Origin: Lithobates sylvaticus
Taxonomy: Eukaryota > Chordata > Amphibia > Anura > Ranidae
NCBI GenBank assembly: GCA_028564925.1
Contig: CM053026.1
Location: forward strand, 126,229,386 to 126,293,385
DNA length: 64,000 bases
Direction: 5' to 3'
Numbering within the stretch: the stretch's first letter is position 1; every line of letters starts with the position of its first letter. This document shows positions 1 through 11,117 of this stretch, one piece after another. Below the pieces are notes generated by a model that saw only the letters and a list, made by a program, of their open reading frames with translations, did not search any database and had not been told where the DNA came from. The translations under genes and the position numbers were made by a program.

Positions 1-661
1 GACAACCTGGCTGAAGGGCGTAGCCATTCAAATTGTTAAACATGTCAATGGGAAAGGGTCTCATTATTATGTTGCAGTAGATCTATAACAATTCTAATTA
101 AAGGTCCTTAATACTCAGAATGACAAGATAAGCATTTATTTGAAGGCATAAGTCTTAAAAGTACTTTTTCTTTATACTTTATTAATGTGGACAAAGGTAG
201 AGAATCTCAGAAAACCAGGAAAGCTGGTCCAAAGGCCATTACTGTATCCAATTGGAATCACCATGGAAGGCTGTCCCAGAAGCAAGGGCAACATGACCAG
301 ATTGGCATTATGGACTTTCATACGATTATTATTAACTGTTGAGAACAGGGATTCTCATTTTTTTTTCTTTTTTTTGGTGTTCGGTCTTGATTTTTATTAT
401 GGATTTATTACATCCAGAACAAGCGATGACTACTGATACTGGGATTCAGAAATGTGGACTGTAGAGCTGGAGATGGAGAGAGGGAGAGTTTAAAAGTTTT
501 TTCCCCCTCAATTTTTTGTTTTGTTTCAGAAGGCAAAGCCAAAATTTCGAAATATTAAAAGGAGATTACACATAAACCATTATTTTAGGTGTGGCCGAGT
601 CCCATTCTCAACTGGCCACAAGGGGTCATCTGTTGTCTTATGAGTTTATGTGAAATCTCCA
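1..661. other. Unassigned flank, nothing recognised
   Basis: This is AT-rich non-coding sequence downstream of the host gene. Reading frames are short and contain homopolymer runs, and I see no exon with splice sites, no RNA gene and no repeat I can name. Confidence 0.5.
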
Positions 662-1667
662 TTAACCACTTCAATACCGGGCCATTTTTCACCCTTCCTT
701 ACCAGAGCACTTTTTGCGATTCGGCACTGCGTCGCTTTAACTGACAATTGCGCGGTCGTGCGACGTTACACCCAAACAAAATTGATGTCCTTTTTTTCCC
801 ACAAATAGAGCTTTCTTTTGGTGGTATTTGATCGCCCCTGCGGTTTTTATTTTTTGCGCTATAAGCAAAAGAGCGACAATTTTGAAAAAATACACAATAT
901 TTTTTACTTTTTGCTATAATAAATATCCCATTTTTAAAAAAAAAAAAAACTATTTTTTTACTCAGTTTAGGCCGATACGTATGCTTCTACATATTTTTGG
1001 TAAAAAAAAAATCAAAAAAAATCGCAATAAGCGTATATTGATCGGTTTGCGCAAAAGTTATAGCGTCTACAAAATAGGGGATAGATTTATTGCATTTTTT
1101 TTTTTTTTTTTTTTACTAGTAATGGCGGCGATCCGCAATTCTTTTTTTTGTGACTGCGACATTGCGGCGGACACTTCGGACTCTTTTGACACATTTTTGG
1201 AACCATTCACATTTACACAGCGATCGTTGCTATAAAATTGCATTGATTACTGTGTAAATGTGACTGGCAGGGAAGGAGTTAACACTAGGGGGCGCTGCAG
1301 GGGTTAATGTATTCCCTATATGTGTGATTCTAATTGTGGGGGGAGGGGACTCAAGGGGAGGAGACCGATCATGTGTTCCTCCGTACTGGGATCACATGAT
1401 CGGTCTCCTCTCCGTTGACAGGACGTGGAGCTGTGTGTTTACACACACAGCTCCACTGTCCCGCACAGTCCCATTGTTTTAACGGGCAATCGCGGGTGCC
1501 CGGCGGACATCGCAGCCGCCGGGCACTCGCACCAGGTCCCGAGCGACGCCGCGGGCACGCGCCCCCCAGGCGGCCGGGAATGGGAGGACGTCATATGACG
1601 CCCACCCAGGATGGGAGATCCACCTTGTGGGTGTCATATGACTATGGGCGGGATGGGAAGTGGTTAA
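662..1667. mobile_element. TTAA-flanked non-autonomous DNA transposon (piggyBac/Kolobok-like MITE)
   Basis: The element is bounded by TTAA on both sides (662-665 and 1664-1667), followed by inverted ends CCACTTC / GAAGTGG. A TTAA target site is the mark of piggyBac and Kolobok superfamilies; which of the two I cannot say. It has no transposase. The right third is GC-rich and contains two nested hairpins, around 1363-1412 (arms GGAGACCGATCATGTG and its complement) and 1426-1456. The 135-residue reading frame at 828-1235 is a product of poly-T and poly-A runs and is not a gene. A relative starts at 41669, with the same TTAACCACTT start followed by GACCGGGCC. Confidence 0.65.
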
Positions 1668-1905
1668 TAGCTGTAAAATATTGTAATTATGAATATATTT
1701 AATTAAGCTTGTATCTATTTGGGGTCGTGCAACAGAGCTTCACAGAAGCCGGTTAGACCAGACAATTCGGTCCCTAGGCTTGTGTATTTAAACAATGGGA
1801 CCCAAACCTCATTGTTCTACACATATTCACTTTAAAAGGATCCCATGTTTGGATATGCAATGAAGGGAAGCTAATCCACAATCAATACTGGTTCAGAATA
1901 GTCAC

Positions 1906-3337
1906 AAAAATGTCCAAAGTTATGGACAGGCACAAGTCAGATGGATAAAAAAAATAAAAAATTCTAACGGCTTCATCAATGCCTGGAAGTACAGTGAAGT
2001 CCATTAAGACCTGGAAGGTATTTGGTACAACACAGTCCCTCCTTGGATCAGGACATCGCTCCAAACTGGATAAAAGAGCGAGGAGAAAACTTGTCAGAGA
2101 GGCTACCAATAGGCCTACAGCAAATCTGCAGCAACTGCAGGAATTTATGACAAAGTGTTCTTTGTGTGCGTGTGCCAATTTTACAAATTCTCCACAAATG
2201 GGGAGTTGCAAGAAGAAAAAAAGCCACTCCTTAAAAGGCCACATGCAGTCACGACTGGGCTTTGCCAAAAATGCACCTTCAAGATTCTGAGGCTACATGG
2301 AAAAGGGTGTTAGTCAGATGAAACAAAAATTTATTATTTGGCCTCAACACCACACGATATGTCTGGCAGAAATCCAATATAGCTCACCACCTAAATAACA
2401 CCATTACAGTAAAGCATGGAGTTGGAAATATCCTGTTATGGGGGTGTTTCTCTGCAGCAGGGACCGGAGCACTTGTCAGGATACAAGGAAAGATGGATGG
2501 GGCAAAATACCAAATTCTTGAGGAAAATCTGCTGCCCTCAGTCAGAAAGTAGTCAATGGGAAGAAGGTTTACCTTACAACAGGACAATGATCCAAAGCAC
2601 ACAGCAAAAATTACCACACAGTGGTTGAAGGAGAAAGTGGTGAATGTCCTTGCATAGCCTAGTCAGAGCCCAGACTTAAACCCCATTGAAAATCTGTGCA
2701 ATGACTTGAAGACTGCGGTCCACAAATGGGCACCATTAAATTTAACTGAAATGGAGGAGTTCTGTAAAGAGTGGGCAAATATTGCAAATCTAGATGTGCA
2801 AAAGGTAGTAGAGACATATCCCAGCAGTTTAAGGCTGGGTTCACATATGAGCATGCAGTGGCTCACAGCAGGAGTCTGGTGCTTCCTCGTTCACTGTTTC
2901 AGGTCAGATTTCAGCTCAAATGTTTGTGTCTGAATTCGGACCTGAAACAGACCAAAAGATGCACAGGGCTCATGTGCAAATCGCACCAGAGCCGCTTCGG
3001 AGAGAGAGCCGGTCACAATTTCCTGTTGTGCAAATTGGATGCAACAAAACCGGCATCCAATTCGCACTAGTGTGAACCCAGCCTAAAAGGTTGTAAATTA
3101 AAGCAAAATGTGGTTCAACAAAATACTGACTCAAGGGGATGATCCCCTTTTCCAACTCAGTGATTCCATTTTTTATTTATTATTTTGACATGTTGGCGTT
3201 ATATCTTTCCTTTGGATGTTATAAGTTGCAAGTAAATACCTAAAACAAAAACTGTCATTTTAATCTGCAAAGCAACAAAATGTGAACATTTAAACAAAAA
3301 AAAAAGGGGGGGGGGGAATCTCTTCTATACCCACTGT
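1906..3337 (+). mobile_element. Tc1/mariner element, 5'-truncated and decayed
   Basis: Plus-strand sequence from about 1930 carries the remains of a Tc1 transposase: a helix-turn-helix region (around 1979-2150, reading MPGSTVKSIKTWKVFG), a middle part, and near 2580-2720 a stretch corresponding to the [12 protein letters not shown] and NPIENL motifs. The right terminal inverted repeat ends at CTTCTATACCCACTG followed by the TA target (3336-3337). The matching left inverted repeat is absent, so the 5' end is lost. The transposase is broken across all three frames by indels and a poly-A insertion near 2213. A younger MITE (2832-3085) splits its 3' part. It is a dead DNA transposon copy. Confidence 0.85.
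2832..3085. mobile_element. Harbinger-like MITE nested in the Tc1 copy
   Basis: The ends are inverted, AGGCTGGGTTCACA on the left and TGTGAACCCAGCCT on the right, next to a short TAA-type target duplication as in PIF/Harbinger. The sequence on either side rejoins into the expected end of the Tc1 transposase region (CCCAGCAGTTTAA to AAAGGTTGTAAATTAAAGC), so this element inserted after the Tc1. It carries no gene. Confidence 0.75.
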
Positions 3338-3780
3338 ATGTAAAATGCATTTGCAATCATGTTGCCATGTACAAGCAAAAACACTTTTTCCTTGCTTATG
3401 ATTGGTATTCTTTGTAAATTGAATTTTCACCACATTCACTAAGCTAAGGAAAAATTCCTTTGCAAAGTGAACAGCCCATTTATCTGATTGCACATAACAC
3501 ATGCAAGTAATACAATTCTAGCAGTTCCTTCAGAAACAAACATCTTTCTGTAAAGCCCCTTTTCAGACGAGCGGTACATTCAGGTCCATCTTTAAGTTTT
3601 TCAGGCAGACCTGATCAGAAGCTTTATGCCAGTCTATGGGCAAGCAGATCTAAGTGGGCACTTACATCTGGTTACATCCACGTTCATGCAAGTTTGTAAA
3701 AGAAATCAAAAAAGTTAACTCTCAGCCACAATGCGCTGCAACACATGTGCTTTTGAGCTATGTTATCTTGAAGCATTGGG
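3338..3780. other. Unassigned, nothing recognised
   Basis: AT-rich sequence without a supportable gene. It may include a short degraded MITE (a stretch near 3553-3700 on Gly/Cys-rich frames), but no terminal repeats could be matched. Confidence 0.4.
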
Positions 3781-4325
3781 GTGCTATTCAAACTGAAATA
3801 CACGGTTAACGTCATTGCGGTAATGCGCAAAAGTGTATAGAAGTGGGGGTGGTGCTGCGCTGTTCCCCAGGGAGGTGGCCAAATCTACCACAAGGTGGCA
3901 GTAATGGGATAAAGACGTAAACCCTTTAAGTGTAGCAATCATATGAGACAATAATAGTTGATGATGTGACTATTAAGTCGAAGTAATGCAAGTTGAGATA
4001 GATAATTCCCTTACTATACAAGATAAGGGGTATGGTGTGACCAATACAGGTTAATAAAAATTGCTATTGGTGAACCCAGGTAAAAATATATATAATAGAA
4101 TTGTAAATAGTACTAAGGTGCGAGAGTGTAAATTGAACTAATAGCACCTAAATAAAACTACTAATAAAACACCATAAGCAGGTAATAAAAAAATCAGATA
4201 TACATATAAAATCATATAAGTGAACATTTGGTAAAAATGCGTCTATACAATTCCAAAGTGCATAGTAGATGGTGAACAAAATATAAAATCCTTAAAGTGC
4301 TAGTGCAAGTGTGCACAGGCTAAAA

Positions 4326-4515
4326 ATGCATTGGAGATATGTGATGAGTAGAGGTATGTGCAGAAAAGTTGCACTGGAGTGAACAGTAGAACAATAAATA
4401 TAAAGTGCAAAGTATGCGAGCATACAAAATAATGTATAAGCTGGATGAAACTAGTCAGCGTGACTATAGATGAAAAAAATCCCTGGCAAAATATAAAGCT
4501 ACCAGTAAACAAAGT
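4326..4515 (+). repeat. Direct repeat, copy 1 of 2
   Basis: It begins GCATTGGAGATATGTGATGA and runs through CTGGATGAAACTAGTCAGCG to the CCAGTAAACAAAGTG box. A second copy starts 872 bp further on, with only a few small differences. No gene is involved. Confidence 0.85.
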
Positions 4516-5197
4516 GGAAAAAAAAATACATTTATTTATGTACAGCGTTGCATGACCACGCAATTGTCAGGTAATCTAATCTACTTACTTTGGAGACCCA
4601 GCATTTACATCCGACCCAGCATCTATATCCGGTGAGTTACCTATCAGTGGGAGCTTGGAGCTTTGGAGATATCCACGCTAAGGATTTAGACATCGGGGTT
4701 TGCGGTTCCCAAGCAGAAGAGAGGAAAAGGCCCTGGCTGGGTTGTAGCCACATGCGATTGCCCTAACTGTATCCGGTAAGCCTTCAATTTACCCGGTGGT
4801 GGGTTCACTGCGAAACAAATCACACGTCCACGGATGCCAAATTTGAAAAGTTTTTTCACTTCACTGATGTCACTTGGATTGGATCTTTAGATTCTTTGTG
4901 GACTATTTTATCACTTACATTTATAGCTTTAATGTTTGTGGATTATATATCTATAGTGCATATATTTTTGCATTAAGTGTTTGGATGCTTCTTATCCTTT
5001 GAAATTGCTTCTTCATTGATGGTAATTGGAGGATATATATACAAGTCTTTCACAATAAGGTTTCTCCACTTGTTTGTGATATAATTGCCACGGACAGGCT
5101 ACTATTGAATTTTCCTGTCATTTTTTGAACAATTACGGTCACATATTCACCATTTATTTTCACAGCGCAACCTTTCCCCTTTTTTATAAATATAATC

Positions 5198-5384
5198 GCA
5201 TTGGAGATGTGATGAGTAGAGGTATGTGAAGAAAAGTTGCACTGGAGTGAACAATAAATATAAAGTGAAAAGTATGTGAGCATACAAAATAATGTATAAG
5301 CTGGATGAAACTAGTCAGCGTGACTATAGATGAAAAAAATCCCTGGCAAAATATAAAGCTACCAGTAAACAAAGTGCAGTAGAA
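5198..5384 (+). repeat. Direct repeat, copy 2 of 2
   Basis: Second copy of the 190-bp segment found at 4326. It shares the same blocks, including GCATACAAAATAATGTATAA. The pair brackets unrelated sequence of about 680 bp, which suggests a tandem duplication of a PLE terminal region or two insertions of the same family. Confidence 0.85.
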
Positions 5385-6093
5385 TAAAGTTTGAAATATA
5401 AAATATAACGAAATGCTAGGTGCAAACGCAAAGTGCACACACAGATATCCTATAGGTAAAATCGCATAATGCACTATGCGTAAAAAATAGTCACATGCGA
5501 CTAAAATTGCATAGTGCAGGATGCGTATAAAATAGTCATCTGCGACTATGTTGCATGCATACAAGTTCGTGATAAATAAGTCAATCCCCAATAGTTTATA
5601 AGTATATAATCATTTCTTGTGGTAAGAAGGTGAGGGTAGTGATGTGATCCTTGGGTCAAAGGTGATATCCGCGTAGTGGCGTGTTTTAAGCAGTGGGGGT
5701 CACTCCTCTTCGTGTGGGGTACACTAAAGTGAGCAATGGACCCTTACCTTGCGGCAAAGGGTTAACCGCATATAAATGATGTAAAAGGGTTCTGCTTTCT
5801 TCTCCTTCCCTCACGGTGGTCTGCCTGGGTAGGTGCGTATTCCTTTTCCCTGGTTCCAGGTATATCTAGCCTTTGTAGCTCAGGGCAGATGCCGGAGTGA
5901 TAGGTAAAAAAGATGAGGGGGGGACCGTATAGTGTAGTATGTTTAAAATGTATTTGCTCAATAAAAACAGTTTAATATAGTACCCAGTACTCACAATAGA
6001 ACTCACAGAATAACAATAAATATTTTCTCTCATCTTAGACGAGCGACGAGCTCGTTCCCTCTGCTTCCTTGTTTGTATTGAATGCCTCTCCTG

Positions 6094-6130
6094 TCCCTAC
6101 GCGTGGCATCATGTGACTTCATCAGGGGTG
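6094..6130 (-). ncRNA. Hammerhead-ribozyme-like relic in a PLE terminal region
   Basis: Read on the minus strand, CCCCTGATGAAGTC is followed by a short loop and ACGCGTAGGG. The CTGATGA core box and the CCC/GGG stem I halves are present, but the second core box is incomplete, so activity is not expected. PLEs are known to carry type I hammerhead motifs in their terminal repeats. Confidence 0.5.
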
Positions 6131-7837
6131 CAAAACCAGTCTGAAAGTATCAATTAATTGATATATAAAATATTCTGGGCAATACCAAAAGTTAGAACAC
6201 GGTTTGTATGTATGTGTTGTATCTGTACCTGTGATAGAGGTGCTAGGAGTTGTCTGAGCTTTACAATTGGAAAACATTGAGAGAAATATTTGACAAAACT
6301 GCTCTATTATATGCTTGCATTTTCTGACACAAAATAGCATGACAAACTCCAAATAAGGCAAGAATTTTACTAACTTTTATTATTGCATATTAAATTAGTA
6401 CATAAATTTTAAACACATTTAAAAGTTATGCTTATCAAAATATTAGTGGGAGTGATGGGCCATACAGAATATCCACATCATCACAGATATGTACTGAGAC
6501 ATACAGCAGCCAAACATTTTTAACACCAGTTATCACTTTTTTGCCTGATGGACAAATAAAAAAAACAAAGGCAATGCTGCTATATGATTTGGCACTTCTC
6601 TTCTGTATGGTTAAATAGCTTAAAAAAAAAACTATGATATAGATTTATAATTTACTTCTTTTAAATTACACCATTCAGGTGAATAGTGAAACCTATACAG
6701 GCTTATTTAATAATTGTAGTGCAGAGTGCAATGACTAGATAAAAAGTTACAATAACCTTCAGCAACCAGATTTCACTGTAGTAAGAAAAGTAAAAGGTTA
6801 AATTTGATTGGTTACAGAGGCTCATTGTACTTTACATGGTATAGTTAGTCACGTTCAACTGGACTTGTTCTGTAATGTTGAAAAGAACTTTTCAACAACA
6901 TAGAACAAGTCCAGGTGAATGCGACCAATTACTACTAGCCAAGTTCAAATGTCTTTATAAAAATCACAAATCTAAAGTGACTAATGTTTTGCCCGACATA
7001 CTCAATTACAATACAAATAAAGTATTTTCCATTTCATCCATATAGACATTTACTGCATATTGCATTACTCCTTGTTAAGGGTAGCGTCACCTCTATGGAA
7101 AGTCAGTGCCTTCATTCATATACAAGACCCTTCCATGTGAGATATATGAAAATTGAAAAAAAGGGAAAAGCATAAGAGATGGAGGAAGGACAATGATGTG
7201 TGCAGGCAAGGTGAGATATGGGCAGGTGCAGGTTGGGGATGAGAAAACATAGGTACTTGGTGCAGCTTGTGTAGTACCAAAAGATCTGAAGCAAAAGTAA
7301 AGGGTTTCACTTAACTAAGTGCTCCCTCCAGTGTTCATGGGTCTTGCATCAGATAGTCACAGTATAAAAATGTATGTTTAATTGTGCTAAATGCCAAGTA
7401 TCAAGTTCAAATGACTGTTCTTTGCAATTCTTACCAAGTAGAATGGTCTGTGCACCCTATCTGAGATGACAGCTACCTTTTGCTTTTCAGCTTGGCCCCG
7501 TGCGCTTGCCTTAGACAAGACCAACAGTATGCATAAAAAAAAACCTAGAAACGAATACACGTTAACAAAATGGTAAGCATGGAAAGTTCACGGATGAAGC
7601 TTTCAGCCATGAGATTACCCAACAGTTCACAATTTTATGAACAGAACACAACTGTATTCAGTAAAGTGACTAGGGTCAGTAAATGCTATGGCTGCTTTGG
7701 TGAAATTGTGGCTTTGTGCAAACGTTGGTGGAAATGGTTCCGATGTAAGAATGTTGTTGGGTTTTGTTCACACATATTCACTTGGATCTGTAAACAAAAT
7801 AGGAAAGTAGTCCTGGCTGATCAGAATGGAGACTTGT
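6131..7837 (-). other. acot12: 3' flank and probable 3' UTR of acot12
   Basis: The acot12 stop codon is at 7838-7840, so the 3' UTR must run leftward from here. Minus-strand polyadenylation-signal candidates are ATTAAA at 7377-7382 and AATAAA at about 6375-6380; sequence alone cannot choose between them. The 93-residue plus-strand frame at 7570-7851 overlaps the real exon in antisense and is not supported as a gene. Confidence 0.45.
6848..6924. repeat. Foldback hairpin with arms of about 37 nt
   Basis: The arms 6848-6885 and 6888-6924 are near-complementary (GTCACGTTCAACTGGACTTG against CAAGTCCAGGTGAATGCGAC), separated by only 2 nt. The size and fold resemble a small palindromic MITE or a pre-miRNA-like hairpin. 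It lies within the likely acot12 3' UTR or just past it. Confidence 0.7.
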
Positions 7838-7981
7838 CTATAATATCGTAGTATAGACCTTGGCTGTCTCCAAAAATCTTATACAAGAAGAAGCAGTTTC
7901 TTCTATGGAGTTAGACCACCCGGTGAGGTTCTCCTCGATGTATGGCATCATGTCAGATGTTAGCTGGTTCAGGTAATTTAC
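7838..7981 (-). CDS. acot12: acot12 last coding exon (C-terminal end of START domain)
   Basis: On the minus strand a poly-T/C tract and AG acceptor (7983-7982) precede the exon, which reads in phase 0 for 47 codons to a TAG stop at 7838-7840. The peptide starts VNYLNQLTSDMMPYIEENL and contains GWSNSIEETASSCIRFLE. This matches the C-terminal helix of vertebrate ACOT12, which I recall as GWSKSIEETAASCIQFLE in human. The last residues (KVYTTIL) differ from the mammalian tail. This helix closes the START lipid-binding pocket. The reading frame continues from the exon at 8312 without a shift. Confidence 0.93.
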   Translation of the reverse strand, partial: VNYLNQLTSDMMPYIEENLTGWSNSIEETASSCIRFLETAKVYTTIL

Positions 7982-8311
7982 CTGAAAAAAAAAAAAAAAA
8001 AAAGAGTACAATAAAAACGCAAGTTATGAAAATGTCTCATAGCAACAAATCAGCTACCAATGGTCATCTCTGCAGTGCAGGATTAAAAATCAAATAAGGA
8101 TTTGGATTGGTTCCTATAGGCAACAAGAAATGTCCTCGTTAGCACACTTTTCATAGAGAAGTGTAATTGGTGTTCTGCTCCTGCATTTGTATACAGTACT
8201 TTTCATTTCTACATGTTATCTATGGGTCTAATGATTAGGCAATAACTTTACTTTTAATACTGATATACATTTTTGGGAGACAAACATGGCTTTCTTTTTA
8301 AAAACACACAC

Positions 8312-8438
8312 CTGACATTCATCCTTTCCATGACTGTAAATCAGGAAGCCAGCACATTGCACCTCACTTCTCAGGAACTCCAGTGATGGAGGACAAGAGG
8401 ACAAGGTCACTGATCTCTCTGCAATGACGAAAGGATCA
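8312..8438 (-). CDS. acot12: acot12 penultimate exon (START domain)
   Basis: The exon lies between an acceptor AG at 8440-8439 and a donor GT at 8311-8310. It is 127 nt long: one nucleotide finishing a glycine codon, then 42 codons. The peptide DPFVIAERSVTLSSCPPS runs on to LRSEVQCAGFLIYSHGKD. This is the START beta-sheet region and fits ACOT12 (VILPSVPPS...IRSEIICAGFLI) better than ACOT11. The downstream intron is only 330 bp (7982-8311). Confidence 0.93.
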
Positions 8439-8654
8439 CTGGAAGTATGAACAAAAAAATAAAAAAATAAAAAAAAATAAAATAAAAAAATTGGAGTTAG
8501 ATTTTGTTAGGCAATATTGTCCAAAGATTAACATACTTCTCACTATCCACATGCTTTGACTGACCATGGACATTATACATTGGTCTAGGCTTGGCTACCT
8601 GCTGGTTAATTTCTTAGTTCTCACTTTCAGCCCTCATTTACATCTTAAAATGCC

Positions 8655-9391
8655 ATGGGGTTGATTTACTAAAACCGGAGAATGCATAATCTGGTGCAAC
8701 TGTGCATTGTAGCCAGTTTTTAACTTTAGCTTGTTGAATTAAGCTTTGACCAAAAAAAAAACTGAAAGCGGATTGTAGGCGGGGACCAGGCCAGGTGGTA
8801 TCCACCCAAGAAGGAAGGAACAACACACTGAGGCCTGGAATGTTAAAGTAGTGTATTGTCAAGAATGTTCCAAACACACTGCAACAGAGTCTATGCAGAG
8901 GTTTCAACAGGCAGAACACTCACCGATAATTATGCAGTACTTGTGGAGAGCAATGCTCGAGGACTGACAGCAGCTGGCACAGGAAGCGGCTGATAGGCAG
9001 AAGGCAACGAGGCACTGAAGTGGAAAGGTTCCACACAGCAACAACAGTCCCTATACTGTGCCTCCTCCTCTGGAACCTTTCCAGAGCCAGCAGGTTCCTG
9101 TCCCTAATCCAACCTCATGCAAAATGCACACCAACTCCAGTGAGCCAGAGCTTTTTATAAACACTGTCCTCAATAAAGATGGCCACGGAGGTCAGACAGC
9201 TGTTCACCTGATGAAATGTATGGAGGCCTAAAAGGAATGCATGTTTCTCCTGCCCTCCACTCCCCCTGTATGGTGGTTGCAGACAGTGCCACCTGTGTAG
9301 GGAGGTCAACTTACATATGCCTACATGATTGGTTTCTATACAGAGCTGCATTAGATTTTGCGCTCTCCAGTTGCAGAAAATTAAACCCTAT
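8655..9391. mobile_element. Palindromic MITE, split by a later insertion
   Basis: The left part (8655-8773) and right part (9326-9391) together form the same element that is uninterrupted at 50644-50826: a GGGGTTGATTTACTAAAAC end, then ATCTGGTGCA and GATTGGTTTCTAT, with mutually inverted ends of roughly 50 bp. The interruption is the 552-bp segment at 8774-9325. The element is non-coding. Confidence 0.75.
8774..9325. mobile_element. Putative solo LTR (fossil)
   Basis: A 552-bp segment begins TGTAGGC and ends GCCTACA, that is TG...CA with 7-bp inverted tips. It sits inside a MITE whose two halves rejoin exactly across it, with a short, slightly diverged GAT-type duplication at the junctions. 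A TATAA-like box and AATAAA lie near 9153 and 9171. This is the structure of a lone LTR left by recombination. No internal retroviral part is present and the family is not identified. Confidence 0.5.
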
Positions 9392-9918
9392 GCCTCCACT
9401 AAAAAAATCAAATTTTGTATAAGGGGCCATATTAGAGAAACAGAGGACAATGGGAAGATTGTCATAGAAACAAAGAAGAGTGACAGCAGAATAAGACTAA
9501 GCAGCAAATATAATGGACCACTTGATTCTTTTCTGCTGTTAGTCTTCTATGTTTCTATGACTGTCCTTTCACCCCTGGCTACCCAAGAGCAGATGCCACC
9601 TGAACCACAAAAACATTTGTGGAATCTAAGAGTCTTAACATTTTGAAGTTGCATCATGCAGGGCCCCCTTCTCTAGTCTTCCCTTCATTAACTGGAGGGA
9701 TGTGGTTAATCGCCCTAGAACAAAAAGACATACTATACACACAGACACACACACACACGTCAGAGTTCTGACTTTCTCTACCACTTCATACTAAATTGCT
9801 GGATGTCATACTTGTGTATGCTTTATATGTAAAATGTTAAATAAAGTTTACATTGAAAAAAAAAATATAATTTTGGACAAAGTGGGGAAGGGTTTTTTTT
9901 TGGCTGTCCTCATCCCTA
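9392..9918. other. Intronic sequence with a small foldback
   Basis: No exon is seen. A foldback at 9459-9563 has arms starting GTCATAGAAACAAAGAAG and ending CTTCTATGTTTCTATGAC around a 40-nt loop, and resembles a short palindromic MITE. A short ACAC tract lies near 9740-9758. Confidence 0.5.
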
Positions 9919-10281
9919 TTAAAAAGTGATTGTATACCCCCGCTTGGTGATTTTTACCTACAGGTAAGCCTTTAATAAGGCTTACCTGTAGGTAAAAAGA
10001 ATATCTCCTAAACATGCACGGTTTAGGAGATATTGACCCTGCATGCAGCCGCTGACGTCAGCGGCGCATGCGCTCTGCAGGTCCGGTATATCCTTCTGGA
10101 ACGGAGGGCTTCCGAGCTCATGCATGGGAGTGACGTCACATATCGGCTCCGGCCACTCAGAGTGCCGGAACCGGCGATCCCAGAAGAAACGCAGAGGGAA
10201 CAGGTCAGCTGCCTCGGCACATTATGCTATTGTCTTGCATTTTTTTGGGGGGGGGTTCCGTGGTTTAAAACTGCTTTAAGA
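9919..10281. mobile_element. MITE of the AAGTGGTTGTAAACC-end group with nested hairpins
   Basis: The left end (TTAAAAAGTGATTGTATACC) and right end (GGTTTAAAACTGCTTTAAG) are loosely inverted copies, as in the elements at 11118, 57473 and 59104. Inside are two tight hairpins: 9951-9972 with 9977-9998 (TACCTACAGGTAAGCC and complement) and 10000-10012 with 10021-10033 (TATCTCCTAAAC and complement). A GC-rich stretch with CGCTGACGTCAGCG follows. The 138-residue frame here is not a gene. Confidence 0.5.
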
Positions 10282-10321
10282 TTTTCCCTCACTTCTTGTC
10301 GTCTTTCCAACAAGGGAGCGA

Positions 10322-10592
10322 AAGGCCTCATGTACACTGGCTGCAAGCTTTTGCCACATTTTGCATTTTCCTGCGGCCGGCGGTCAAAACCTTCCTATCC
10401 TGAAAGTGATTCTTCCGTGTTCAGGAGAGAGAGGTTGAAGCTCATTTAAACTATGCTAAAAGCCTATGTGTACGTGAACACATAGGCTTTTATGGAGTTG
10501 AGTTTAGGAGCTTTGGTAAAACTAAAATGTGTCAAAAGCTCCTAAATTCAAGTTTAGGAACTGCCAGTATAGGGTAGTGTACATGAAGCCTT
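10322..10592. mobile_element. Short MITE with inverted ends
   Basis: The left end AAGGCCTCATGTACACTG and right end TAGTGTACATGAAGCCTT are inverted repeats. Inside, sub-repeats such as AAGCCTATGTGT / ACACATAGGCTTT form further hairpins. It has no coding sequence. The TTCACA/GTACAC-type tips suggest kinship with the other Harbinger-like MITEs here, but that is inference. Confidence 0.6.
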
Positions 10593-11109
10593 AAAACTTC
10601 TAAGCATATTTTATTGCTGTGCATGCCTTATTGTCCCTCTGACAATGGTACCACAATTTTTTGAGCAGGTGCCACCGAGACAGGTATTGAGGGGAAAAAA
10701 AAAGAAAAAAAAAAAACACAAATGGGTCACAGACCAAAATAAAAAACTGAAAATATTTGTAATTCTTTCATACTCTCTAAAACTGAAAAAAATAAAACTG
10801 AATTTAAGCTTACTGACCAGATCAGTAAGGTAACATGCCAAGATATGCATCATATAGTAAACACAGCAACTGTCCTACAGACAAAAGGTTCATTTTACAG
10901 TAGCTTTTTGTAATATGAATAGGCACACACAGGCATCACTAATCATATTCAAACTTTCAAGGCACGTTTGCTTCCGTTTGATATCTGTGAGAAACAGTTT
11001 ATGTTTACATCAACATTCTGCAAGATCTGAAGCAATTTAGAACATATTATTGAAATATATCAAGTACTTCCCTTTAACATAGGTGAAACCTATTTGATCA
11101 CAAGCATTA
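10593..11109. other. Intron e-f sequence, nothing recognised
   Basis: AT-rich acot12 intron sequence with poly-A runs (around 10696-10717). No exon, RNA gene or repeat end could be identified. Confidence 0.5.
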
Positions 11110-11117
11110 GTGCAGGT

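Larger units (their letters stand above)
3781..6130 (-). mobile_element. Penelope-like element 3'-region sequence, rearranged
   Basis: No coding part remains. Three things tie it to the PLEs in this window. First, a hammerhead-like motif lies at 6094-6130 on the minus strand. Second, a stretch of about 40 bp at 4722-4761 is the exact reverse complement of 19436-19475, inside the PLE at 18651-21350. Third, a segment of about 190 bp is repeated directly (4326-4515 and 5198-5384), as in PLE copies that carry partial tandem duplications. The outer limits are approximate. Confidence 0.5.

Noticed and set aside
7570-7851. 93-residue plus-strand frame
   Set aside because: It lies in the 3' UTR and the last exon of acot12 in antisense and shows no recognisable domain.
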